Source: Hypsibius dujardini (taxonomy: Eukaryota > Tardigrada > Eutardigrada > Parachela > Hypsibiidae). Taken from it: a stretch of 20,274 bases of DNA. The position numbers and the translations under genes are program-made. The DNA lies in the NCBI GenBank assembly GCA_001579985.1, contig LRSR01010462.1, forward strand, positions 1 to 20,274. Direction: 5' to 3'. This document shows, one piece after another, positions 1 through 10,005 of this stretch. The notes under the pieces are model-generated. The model was not told where the DNA came from and searched no databases. It was given only the letters and a program-made list of their open reading frames with translations. The first letter of the stretch is position 1. Each line of letters opens with the position of its first letter.

Positions 1-2921
1 TGGAAAAAATGAAGTACCGGTGGGAAGTTATTCAATTATGACGAAAAGGAGTAAAACTATATTTGTTTTCATAAATAAAAAAAATGTTATTGGCAACAAA
101 ATCAAACATTGCTAAGACCCGACTCCATGCAATGTGTATTTTATACATAAAAAATGAGGTATAGCCAGCAATCCCGCTAAGCATCTAGTGACCTTTTTTC
201 ATAGTCGGCCGTGTCTTTCTGATTACACGCAAAAAGATGAGCCTCATGCTCCACCTCCCGCTTCTCTTCCTTCTCCTCAGGATCTCGCAGCAAACAGAGA
301 CACGATTGCCCATAAAGGTCATCGATAAATCTCCATTAACGTTCCTAACAATTTCTTGAAAAAAATTGCACTTTCTTAAAGTTTTAAATTTTCTAAATTT
401 TATTACAGTTCTCAAAATTGATTAAATCTCCTTCAATATTTCTTCTTAATTTCCTCAATCTTACTCCATATTTTACAGCCCCACATGCAAGCACCCAAGC
501 ACACCCGCGCTTTGTTTTCTCAAGAGGATATATTATTCCCTGTCACTGATATTTATGAAGAGCCTCTCCCTTCAGAGTAGAATATAAGTATGTCGAGTTG
601 AGAGAGAGAAAGACCATTGCGTGCGAGTCTCCGGCGTGCGCGCTTGCCAACACTGCGGGTGACGAGTGAGATTGTTTCACTCTACAAAAATGGGCAAAAG
701 AGAGCGGGAGCATGCTACATTTTCAAGAGCAAATTGCACCGACATCCGGCCGCGCACGAACACGGCAGCACCACTCAACGTATGACCCTTCCGTTCGTTG
801 GTCCGTCCTTCAAAAGTGAAAAGTGTATGTTGATCGATTTATCCTACGACGTGAGAGAGGGGTGAAAATCTGTTTTTAAGTACCGAAAATTAGATAAATG
901 TGTGAGAGATTTATCAAGGGGGGGGGAGCTTTTACATATTAAGGTTAAACAAAAGAGTTTAATCGCATCTGAGGCTTTTGCTGTCTAATAACGATGTTTG
1001 ATTTTACTGGCGGTTTTCCTTAGGCGGGTATTTATTTTGTCATGCAGTCGATTATGTCGTCGGGGGGATTATCGTGCGGTAGTTTGGTGTTTGCGGTCTA
1101 GTATAAATGGGCTCCCGGGAGACTCGTTAGTTTTGAGTTAGGATATTGTTTACGCTAATTAATAAGCCCATTTGTGTGCAGATATGCATGTGCTATTGAA
1201 TTATTGAATTATTATTATGAGGCGCGCGACGTGACAGAATTATCTCACGCTACCGAAATGTAGTACAAGAGGGCAACTAAAGGCGAGTTCGTCGCTTACA
1301 AAAACTGAACGTTAGCGGACATTTAGAAATTAAAAGACAGGAGCATGGCTAAAAAGATTACTCAAATAAAATATTTTTATAAACATAACTAGCCTAGCAG
1401 CATAAATAAATTTTAGGTCGAATGCAATTAATGTAAACTTAATGGATTATTTTAATAAACACTAATTTTTGTAGTTTCGAAGGAAGTAAATTTTATTTTA
1501 TTTCAAACTAAAATATGTGGTTAGTAATATAAAATCTTTATAAAGGTAAAAAAGACATGAACAATCTTGAGTCTTAAATATTTTTTATATTATTATGGAA
1601 ACGTATTTCTTTTCGTCTGATCGCTCGGGAAAAAAGCACCACTTTCGTTATTTAGTCCAAAATGAATGCTGGTCAGTTGGGGAACACTTTTTCACCGATG
1701 GTTTTAACGAGGAGACGATAATATTTTATTGAAATACCGCCGCATGTCTGCGTCTGTCCGCGTTCCGTCCGTGGCATAGGGATTTGATGGGTTTACAACA
1801 GCCGTAAATCCTGCTAATACTGCATCATTTCCCCGAGATCTGCCGTGATAACGTCCCTCATAACCGTGTTTCAGCTTCAACTCAGCGGAGAGTCGTCAGC
1901 AGTAGTCCTCCTCCTCTGAGCTCGCTAAGCCGGTCATCAATATTTTATCGTTCCGTAATTGACGGCGACGGCGCGGCGGCAGGCGACTGCGGCACGGCTA
2001 GAGTACCATGCTCCGTCTCCTGGCGGTCATTATATATACCAAGGGAGGGAAAAAACAGTAAATATAAAAAACAGCACACCCATGTATAGATACTCTATGG
2101 ACATAGATGGGGACTTTTAAACGGCTAAACAACCGGCAATTTCACCCGTAATAATGATTGCAATTTCGCATATAAGTAGATGTAATTCGAGCCGTTGAGT
2201 CAAGTGCACACACTCAACTACTTTAACGGTGTATACATTGTTCTGCAGTAGTGAACAATACAGGTGTTCGCGTGTCTCCTGGAGCAGTGTAATTATTTAC
2301 TATTGAATTACCCTGAACATCGCACTAATTAAACAACACACTGCAATTGAATGAAACCCAAGAGATAGAGTAAACTGACCGAACAGTAGCGTTGATTACT
2401 CAGTTAAATTATAATTTATTCGCAAACTTTTTCGAATGCGGAAAAAGGGAACACAACGTCAAAGGTCGACATGTATCTGCGTTGAAGTAAAGAGACTGTT
2501 GGCAGTATTTAAGTTTTTTAATAAAACATAGATATTTTTATTAATTTGACTAATGGTAATTTATTCTAGAAAATACCTTGACAAATGATACAGTAATTAT
2601 GACCGATCCCGACCAAAAAGAATTCGAACAAAATAGAACAACCTGTTTACAGATTGAAGCAACATACGGTTGAATCATCAACACTTTGTTGACCAATATT
2701 CGAGCACAAACGCGAACTTATTTCCCAGTCCATGTTAATTCATTAATTCGTAAAAATCCTAGGGAGCATAAGAAACGTTTTGTGGACCAATCATCAAACT
2801 CAAGCTCGTAAACACTTCGGAGCTCGTATCAATTAAAGATTCCAGAAGAGAACAAATCGAAGAAAACGATCGAATCAGCTTCGTTTTATCATTGAGTGAT
2901 ATTCGTTCTATTTGTTCGCAG
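1..2921 (+). other. Non-coding: 3' part of a long intron of the Dll/Dlx gene
   Basis: The interval ends with the splice acceptor used by the homeobox exon (pyrimidine-rich tract then CAG, last base 2921). I looked for the preceding Dlx exon, which should encode homeodomain residues 1-44 and end in a Gln codon followed by GT, and found none on the + strand. The upstream exons therefore lie outside the window and this intron exceeds 2.9 kb. Contents seen: an AT-rich stretch (about 1340-1620), a nine-G run near 919-927, a TATAAA at 1102-1107, a TAATTAAT homeodomain-type core at 1156-1163, and a GC-richer patch around 1860-2010. The intron assignment is inferred. The open frame at 617-865 has no recognisable homology and is not called. 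Confidence 0.6.
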
Positions 2922-3572
2922 GTGAAAATATGGTTTCAGAACCGGCGGTCCAAATACAAGAAAATCAGCAAGAATCCCAACGGCGGCACTCGCAACGGCA
3001 ACGGCGGCAACGGCAACGGTAAAGACGACGATAAAGGTCACAGCTTCGAGCACGACGGCACACCCGACTCGGACGGCGGTTCGGCCTGCGGTAGCCCTCA
3101 ACCCTCCGAGAGCGGTGACGGTCCCCACAGTCCCCTGGCCCATACCCCCAACGGGAATAGCATTCAGGTAGCCTCAAACTGTTCCCCTCAGCTGCAGCAA
3201 CAGCAGCAACAGCAACAACACGGCATGATGCATCAGCTTCAATCAGACGGTCACATTCCACAACAACAGCAAGGCTGCAGTCCCACCGGGAACAACCTCA
3301 ACGCCTACACCCCGCCCATGACCAACTGGGACGCCATGACGACGGACACGAAGCCGTCTCCCTTCAGCATTAACAATGTCGGCTACTCTCATTTCCTCCC
3401 CGGTCCCGGCGCGGTCACTGGCGGTGTCGGCGTCGGCGGCGGCGGCGGTCATCCCATCCATCACCATCCGCACCATCATCAGGGCTACCATCACACCATC
3501 CCTGCCAATCCTTACGCCAATTTTTACACCTCAGAAAATATCAACAATCAAGGCAAACATTGGAATGCTTAG
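2922..3572 (+). CDS. Dll: Distal-less/Dlx homeobox protein, terminal coding exon (partial gene)
   Basis: Dll/Dlx proteins are nuclear homeodomain transcription factors that pattern appendages, sensory organs and anterior neural tissue in animals. The exon opens in phase 0 directly after a CAG acceptor and encodes homeodomain residues 45 onward: VKIWFQNRRSKYKK, with the DNA-contacting W48, F49, Q50 and N51. RRSKYKK is the Dll/Dlx signature, and an intron just before V45 is common in homeobox genes. The exon gives 216 residues. After the homeodomain (exon residues 1-16) come an Asn/Gly-rich stretch (18-33), an acidic-basic patch (DDDK), a Ser/Pro-rich segment, eight consecutive Gln (92-99), a second Gln run, and a Gly- then His-rich segment. 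It ends in an aromatic tail (NPYANFYTSE... HWNA) with stop TAG at 3570-3572. The N-terminus and most of the homeodomain lie outside the window. Family assignment is firm; orthology to one particular Dlx is not. Confidence 0.92.
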   Translation: MKIWFQNRRSKYKKISKNPNGGTRNGNGGNGNGKDDDKGHSFEHDGTPDSDGGSACGSPQPSESGDGPHSPLAHTPNGNSIQVASNCSPQLQQQQQQQQHGMMHQLQSDGHIPQQQQGCSPTGNNLNAYTPPMTNWDAMTTDTKPSPFSINNVGYSHFLPGPGAVTGGVGVGGGGGHPIHHHPHHHQGYHHTIPANPYANFYTSENINNQGKHWNA

Positions 3573-4850
3573 TGCGTGCAAAAGCGGCAGGACAATTTTT
3601 GTTCGTTGGTTGTTCTTTTTTTTGTAACCCGGCCCCCGCGTTCCTCCCTCAACTGCGTGTGTGAACATTATGATATGATCACACCTATTGTTTTTGAATT
3701 ATTTTGATCTCTGCCTAAAACAATCCAAATTCGCTCGCTCTCTCTCTCTTGACCTTTTCCCTCTTTTTTTCTCTCTCCCTCACGTTTTTTTGGCGCAATT
3801 TTTGCCTGAAATATACACACGAATTTTAACTGCACATCGAGAGAGTCGCGGCGCGTTATTATTATTATTGTGCATTTTTCACGTTTGTCTTGGCTGCGCG
3901 CGCTGCGTCTGAATCGTTGTTTTGTTTTTGTCTCACAAACTATATTCCCACGGTACGACGAGAAAAAAAGACACTTCTACAGGCATTGACAAGTCGCCGT
4001 ATTTCTTTACACCAACACCGTTTTTGCCATCGCAAAATAATAACTAAGGCCCTGTATCGCGTAGAGAAGCAGCAGCAGTAGGATATTTACGCAGCATTTC
4101 TTTTTATGTGGAGAGAAACGGAAAAGAAAATGTGGAAGTATTCTCTATATTCATTGTGCACTTGCTGTTGATAGAGTTTAGGCTGTTTCACGTATCAGAA
4201 GCGTGTGCGACGACGCGAATTTGAAGACTTGTTTTTTTTCTCTTCACTCGCGCGGTTTCTCCTCGCATATTGTGCCAAAGACTTGTGTGGGCTTAACCTA
4301 CTCGCGCGGTTCGCTGCTGTAGATAGACAAGGCGACGTGAAAGAAAAGGCGCCCGCGATCGTTATGGTCGCTGGTCTCGTTGTCTTGCCTTTTCCTTTGG
4401 CGTCTTGGCATTGTTTTGAGTGTGACGAAGGAAGAAAAGAAAGAGAAAGAGAGAAAGACATGAGGTCCACGCTTGACTGATCAGTCGATTCGGTACACGC
4501 TCGCTCGGTGACCTACTCGAACTTTTACATACCCAGTACAGTGAGGAAAACCGGGTGCCATGTTTTTTTTCTCTGTCGTTTGAACTGACTGCATGCGCTC
4601 CTCCCTCTCGCGGGGCTGGCTGGCTGCCGGGCAAAAACGTCTTATATGGTGCAGACGCCGACGTGGTTACGTTTTGTTGCCTTTGCGCTGCTGCTGCTTT
4701 TCGGGGTTGGATACCTTTTGGTTGGGCGTTTCACTTGACTGCCCATCTGGAAGGCAATCAAAGCAAAGGTACCTACTATATCTATGCTAGTATTGCCATC
4801 AGCTTTTGCTTACGCATTTTCAGTGCTCGGTTTTAGAATTGCCGCGAAAA
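3573..4850 (+). other. Dll/Dlx 3' UTR and immediate downstream DNA, no gene seen
   Basis: Sequence after the Dll stop codon. It contains a long CT-rich tract (about 3736-3780), a CAG triplet run near 4068-4078 and a GA-rich tract (about 4428-4459). No canonical AATAAA was found, so the transcript end is not defined. Overlapping short open frames on both strands here have low-complexity composition and no family resemblance; I treat them as chance frames. Confidence 0.5.
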
Positions 4851-4935
4851 TCTGTGGCAGAACGTTGGTCCTGTCAATGAGACAGATACGCAAGTCACTG
4901 TTTTAGATGATATTTTAAATTGTTTAATTGTTGAG

Positions 4936-5063
4936 AACTTCGCGAGGTTTTTTGTCACTCTTGCGACGCATAAGTACAAAAAAGATGATTCTCAAAATTT
5001 AAAAACAGGAATTGGACAATTAAACAAGATACTTCAAATTTAATTATAAGTAAGAACAACTGG
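4936..5063 (+). repeat. Diverged direct repeat, copy 1
   Basis: This stretch aligns collinearly with 5321-5452. Shared landmarks in order are CTTCG-GAG, TTTTTTG, CTCxxGCGACG, TAAG, CAAAAAA, ATTCTCA, ATTTAAAAAC/ATTAAAAAC, ACTT-AAATT and GTAAGA-C. Small indels separate the copies and no reading frame is preserved. The start-to-start spacing is about 385 bp. This could be an old local duplication or two copies of an unrecognised repeat family. Confidence 0.65.
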
Positions 5064-5320
5064 AAGAAACGCCCAACGGGCCAAACGCACTGTTCCCGTT
5101 TCTACCAAATGTTCCATTTGCACAAGTTCATCGATACCGATTCCGGCGTACAAATCAACAGGCTCCTTTTAAGAAGCACAACAATTACATCAATTTTGCC
5201 AATGAAATTCTCTCCGACTTAAAGAACTCTTGGCATTTCTCTTGTTAATACGGAACAGAGGAGAAGATGTTTTGCGCGTCTCGTTTCACCTTCTCTTCTT
5301 AATTTGACGTGATTGGAGGA

Positions 5321-5452
5321 GCTTCGAGAGTCTTTTTTGCTTCTCTCGCGACGTGTAAGCCCAAAAAAATTATTCTCAGAAATTAAAAACAAGGATTAAA
5401 CAGTACATACATGTTACTTGAAATTGAACTATATGTAAGAGCTGCTTGGACA
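5321..5452 (+). repeat. Diverged direct repeat, copy 2
   Basis: Partner of the copy at 4936-5063, same orientation, with the same block order and scattered substitutions and indels. The unrelated-looking sequence between the copies (5064-5320) is not duplicated. No terminal inverted repeats or target-site duplications were seen at either copy. Confidence 0.65.
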
Positions 5453-6280
5453 AGTTGCGGCAAGGTTTACTCTAAAGACCCATTACAGAGCAGGACATCC
5501 ATGTCGCGTGACGGTCAAATCCTTGATGGATGTTGACTTTGTTGCTGTGTTTATGGAACAATACACCATCTGATTCAAGAGGAAGCCCATTGATTTGAAG
5601 AACCAGATGGCCAGCACAGTAGTGGCGATAATAATGCCGGGCCAGGAGAAGCTATTAGCCCCTCTTTACCTCAAGGACCGCTCCTAAGGACATCACTCTC
5701 TCCAGAAGGATTACAACATTTTCATCCATTTCAAAATGCCTTACGACGTGGTGTAATCTTTTTATCTCCGTCGACATTAGTGCAAGCCTAGCCTCCAGAC
5801 ATTGGTTTGACCAAAGATTCGTACTGTCCCCAGACAATTGTAAAGTTTGACGACTATTACTCTTTTACAGACAGTGAAGGTAGTGAAAATTCCATCAGGT
5901 GAGAGAGGCGCGCGCTCACGGGGAAATGACTCTGTTCAACGCGGACGGCTGCGACTGCGCGCCACATTGTTCCACAGGAACAATACCGGACAATGGTCTG
6001 TCAAAAGATAAACTGTCACGGCGACGCGACACCCTGCGGTGACCTGACGCGATGTCTTTCTTGCTTGTACGGCGGTCGGACGGGGACACCCCTCTGACGG
6101 GATGCACAACGATGGCGCTTGTAATCCGGATGGGGTCTTTGCCGATGTTGCGTCAACCTAACAGCCTCCTCTTACGTGCATTGTTGGAAGCTTTTGTATT
6201 GGCGAAATGAAGTTTTAAAACGACAAAACGCAGTTGATTCACTGTCTGGCGTCAAGGGGTTTGCAATGGTTAGCGGGTAG
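5453..6280. other. Non-coding interval, no gene recognised
   Basis: About 830 bp of mixed composition. Frames on both strands are interrupted by stops and none resembles a protein family I know. A 15-bp stretch near 5746 resembles one near 11444 (see findings). Otherwise I see nothing interpretable. Confidence 0.4.
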
Positions 6281-6354
6281 ACAGACACAGACACAGACAC
6301 AGACACAGACACAGACACAGACACAGACACAGACACAGACACAGACACAGACAC
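6281..6354 (+). repeat. Hexanucleotide microsatellite (ACAGAC)n, about 12 copies
   Basis: Near-perfect tandem hexamer ACAGAC over about 74 bp with sharp edges. It differs in period from the tetranucleotide CAGA arrays further on. On the minus strand it reads as a Ser-Val repeat, which is an artefact of the repeat and not a protein. Confidence 0.95.
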
Positions 6355-7196
6355 AAAAGAAGGAAATTCATAAATTTTTCTCGAGGATTGCTTGGAGCCG
6401 ATAGATAGAATCTATATTCTATAATCTATAAACAGTTTAATGCGAAGTCCCGTTTATTACGATCGCGACAGATGTGGGTGCAGTGACGTCTCAATCGGAG
6501 CCCTCGTATAGGGGTAAATTCGTCTACATGAACACGTAATTATGTAGTGTTCCGTCGACGACGAGGTTAATTTCGACGGCCGCGAGGTTAGTAACGAGAA
6601 AATGATGGGTCTCGAAGGTGCTAATCAGCCTCGTCAGCTGAATATTATCAAGTTGATTTGTACACGGTAAGCCCCTCAGTACCCCCAGGGGAGGAGTAAA
6701 CTGCGGTTGATCAGGAAAATAATTTCACAGTTGATATTTTGGGAAAAAAATTGCTCCGCTTTTTTCAAATTATCTAAACGTGAGCATTGCCTATAGCCTT
6801 CCAGTATGTCAAGTCGAAGACGAATCATATTTTTATTTTAATTTTATTTCAAGCTTTGGGGCTGTCAATCTCCAGATTTGTCCTCTTTCCTGTCGATGCG
6901 TTGAACACCAGAGGTTCCCGCGCAGAACGATCACGAGAAGGATAGACGCGAGGTTTTCTTTGCAGATCCATCCTTCATGCACGATAAATCCTCTATGGAG
7001 TAAATTGACTTCCTGTAGGAGGAAGGAGCGGGGGTGTGATGAGACGGTACAGCCCTCAAAGGTCGGTGCGCTTGCCGAACAAAGGCCAAAGATAATTGTT
7101 AATGAAGGGCAGGTATATTCGTCTTTGTGCGCATTCGTGCCGTCCGGCTCCCGACGGAGACAGCCTAGGAAAGGTATCGAGCTGATATCGTAGCCA
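6355..7196. other. Non-coding interval, no gene recognised
   Basis: The interval contains a duplicated GCGAGGTTA/ACGAGGTTA motif around 6560-6595. An open frame at 6780-7193 lacks any recognisable domain and has no splice context. No promoter, RNA gene or mobile element is evident. Confidence 0.4.
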
Positions 7197-7429
7197 GGCA
7201 GACACTCGAACTCAAAAACAACCCTGCAGGTAGACAAGCAAACATTCAGGCAGGAATACAGGCAGGTAGAATAGCAGATCCACAGAAAGAAAGACCGAGA
7301 CGCAGACAAACAAGCAAACACACTACTAGTCCGGCCGACTTGTTGACAGTCAATCACCCAGACAATTAGTAGGTTGGTAGGTAGATCTGTAGAAAGGCTG
7401 GCAGAGAGACATACAGACAAACAGGCAAG

Positions 7430-7461
<32 letters not shown>

Positions 7462-7501
7462 CGACAGACAGCCAGTCAAGAGGCAGCCAGTCCAAAGGTA
7501 A

Positions 7502-7552
<51 letters not shown>

Positions 7553-7585
7553 TACAGACAGACAGACAGACAAGTAGACGTGGGA
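7197..7585 (+). repeat. Compound degenerate CAGG/CAGA tetranucleotide array
   Basis: The interval starts with scattered, decayed CAGGCAG/CAGACA units (7197-7320). It continues with a (CAGG)n run at about 7429-7462, a short spacer, and a long (CAGA)n run at 7502-7572 broken once by a CATA unit. The minus-strand open frame across it is a Cys-Leu-Ser-Val repeat generated by the array and should not be annotated as a gene. Confidence 0.95.
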
Positions 7586-8086
7586 GTAGACAGGAAAACG
7601 GAGTCCATGGGCGTCCTGTTTCCGTGGCTTTTGCTTGTTTTGCCGTCCGAATTTTCCGCGTCAATGTGCACAGACTATGGAGCCTGTATATCTAAGCTCA
7701 TAATAATGTCCCTAGGTGTCCTATAGCGCCCAAGGCACGGCACAAGTACCTTCAAAGTCCAAGTCCATCCTCCTCATCATCGCCGAGAGTTCATTAATCA
7801 TTAACCGCTCCACAACCCCGCAATTACCGGTGCAGGTTCTCGCTCGCCTTCCGTCTGCATGCCTGCTGTCTGTCTGTCTACCGGTCTGCCTGCCTCCAGA
7901 CAAGGATACGCCCTATGTGCCGTATGTCCAGCGAGCGTCGCCGAAACGCTCCATGACCCGCCGTCATTGTCGTGCTCCGTCGAACTGGGACGGACTGACG
8001 GGGATGGGCGAAGAAGAATAAGAAGGAGAGTGGTGCCCAGGAAGACCGGACAAAGTGGAATTGACAGCGTAAAATTTTTGAGCTAA
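7586..8086. other. Non-coding interval, no gene recognised
   Basis: Unique-looking sequence with one short TGTCTG/TGCC patch at about 7862-7898, in the opposite orientation to the neighbouring CAGA arrays. No supported coding frame. Confidence 0.4.
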
Positions 8087-8122
8087 AACAGACATGCAGT
8101 CAGACAGACAAGACAGACAGAC
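8087..8122 (+). repeat. Short degenerate CAGACA array
   Basis: A few ACAGACA units interrupted by single-base changes. It belongs to the same repeat class as 7197-7585 and 8401-8464. Confidence 0.75.
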
Positions 8123-8186
8123 CGTGGTGTAGATAATCGCTGGTCAAAAGTGAAAGACTGACCAGGCCTCCGGGCGACAGGTACAT

Positions 8187-8210
8187 TACCTACTAGTAGG
8201 TACCGCGGTA
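8187..8210. repeat. Two overlapping perfect palindromes
   Basis: 8187-8202 is a perfect 16-bp palindrome (TACCTACTAGTAGGTA). It overlaps by two bases a perfect 10-bp palindrome at 8201-8210 (TACCGCGGTA). No gene or element is anchored here; function unknown. Confidence 0.8.
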
Positions 8211-8400
8211 GATGGGAGATAGATGGTCGCAAAAGATGAAACAACTACTCATCATAAGTACATCAGGACGGGACGGAAGGGAAAGGCAAAAGAGAAAGAT
8301 GGACAAGTTGATCAACGACCATGGCCATATATCTCGCAGAGGAGGGCCTCCGGCGGTCCCGCCACACTGACGCCACTTTTGGCAGTTTTTCATCCGGATG

Positions 8401-8464
8401 GGCAGACAGACGGACAGACAGACGACCGACAGACGAACACACAGGCACACAGACAGACAGACGA
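8401..8464 (+). repeat. Degenerate CAGACA/GGACAGA array
   Basis: Tetranucleotide-type units (CAGA, CGGA, CACA) with interruptions over about 64 bp. An open frame running through it (8223-8831) owes its Asp-Gly-Gln-Thr repeats to the array and has no other support. Confidence 0.85.
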
Positions 8465-10005
8465 GAAACCCGTCGCCATGCAAGACTCGCCCTCCTATGA
8501 CCATGATACCGCTCCTCCGCCCTTTCGCGATGATCATGTGCATGGCCAAGTCTGGAACTCCGCCTTGGCAGACGTTTGCGCCTCCTGTCCGACCGGACTT
8601 CGCTTCTATATACCATATAGTGAATATACGTCACTCTCGTACGAACTAGCCGGGGTAAAAACTGGAATTGCTACTTTTATTTGTCCATTATTATTCATAA
8701 ATCGCGTCCTGAAATGTGTATCTTCGAGCGAGCAGTCTGCTCGCTTTTGTTTTCATACACGGGCTATAATACGAGTACTATATTGTATATGCTTTCAACT
8801 TGCAATATCGGCAAATCAGGCATTCGTTTGAACGAGCGGGCTCCAATCAATTTTATACATAAGCGGTATCGCCGGAACTTCCGCGCATCAGGCATTTTTA
8901 AGTTAATTAGGAATGGTCAGTTCTATCTCAAATTTCGAGGACCTTTGTGCAATAGGGCAAACTTGATGCACCGCCACATCTAGTCCACGGTCAAAATTCG
9001 CCGTAGATCATCAAAGCCAAAGCGATACTTCAAGCAAAACTTGAGTAGCTCCTATGATGCAGCTAACCGTTGTCTGTGGAATATTGGTAGCAATAATATT
9101 CGGCAAACAACGATGAGGTGCATCAGAGAATAATATAGAGAATTAGATTAACTTTTATGAACCGCTGTCGGATATGATGCAAGTCCGATTATCTTACAAT
9201 GTTATTAGCCCAGTAATCACATATAAAATTGATTTGAAAAACTACGTAATCTGTATTTAATGACATTTTTTTGCGACACTATAACGTCCTCACAACAAAA
9301 CAGTTATCACCCCTTTCGTGCGTCCGTAATTTCACACTACTACAGTTTTGTTCCAAGCAGCAGCGGCGCAGTGTAAGACAAACTAAACGCATGCAATCTC
9401 AAATAAAGAAATATTTTTGCATTTCCTCTATTACGCAATATGCATGCTTGCATGGGACGTGGGTAATTAAGAAACGATCGGGAATGGTAGTCGCTAGTCG
9501 AATAACTGCTAGTATTATTTATACTGGACACGTACTACAATCCAACGTTGGATTCTGCGGGCGCAGCTGGTCAATCTCATTGCATCAACAACACGTTTGC
9601 CTTGACCATCCCGACACCACACACACACACACCCACCAGACCAGACACCACACCCAACCACAGCCACATGTACTAGTACACTGATTACTCCCAAAGGCCC
9701 CCATTTTGAGTGTCAACAATGACGCGACAGTTGCGAAAGACAAAACCAAAAGAGGTATCATCATCATGCACGCACAAACACATATATTCATCCATCTACT
9801 CCACACCCATGCGTGGATGGACGGACGGACGGACGGACGGACGGCGGAAGAAAATGTATCATTATTCCGCAATATGAACGCTTCACTGACCTCGCTGGTC
9901 AAAATGATATGGCGTGAGTACGGGAAGAAGAGAGAGAAATCTGACCGCACGTCCCTCAAATCATTTACACTGCTTGAAGGGTTGTTCTGGGGAATCAAAT
10001 TGAGC
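8465..10005. other. Non-coding interval with small simple repeats
   Basis: No recognisable gene. Visible items are a perfect 16-bp palindrome at 9539-9554 (AATCCAACGTTGGATT), a CA-rich run at about 9614-9660, a 12-bp palindrome at 9668-9679 (TGTACTAGTACA), and a (GGAC)n run at 9819-9844 of about six units. The open frames at 8681-8983 and 9271-9684 show no domain or motif that I recognise. Confidence 0.45.
9819..9844 (+). repeat. (GGAC)n microsatellite
   Basis: About six and a half perfect GGAC units. This is a separate tetranucleotide motif from the CAGA arrays. Confidence 0.9.

Noticed and set aside
617-865. Candidate upstream Dll exon or small gene
   Set aside because: It contains none of the expected homeodomain N-terminal residues and no Gln codon followed by a donor.
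2889-3494. Minus-strand and alternative-frame open frames across the Dll exon
   Set aside because: These are shadows of GC-rich, low-complexity coding sequence. The plus-strand frame carries the homeodomain.
6780-7193. 137-codon plus-strand open frame
   Set aside because: It shows no recognisable motif and no splice-site context, and its minus-strand overlap is a repeat-driven frame.
6833-7671. Long minus-strand frames with Cys-Leu-Ser-Val repeats and a plus-strand Thr-Asp-Arg-Gln repeat frame
   Set aside because: They are translations of the CAGA/CAGG arrays, whose 12-bp frame period gives repeating residues. There is no domain, splice context or codon signature.
7197-8464. Possible CRISPR array
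   Set aside because: The units are 4-6 bp simple repeats without uniform spacers, in an animal genome.
8223-8831. 202-codon plus-strand open frame
   Set aside because: It runs through a CAGACA array and shows no conserved domain. Length alone is weak support in this composition.
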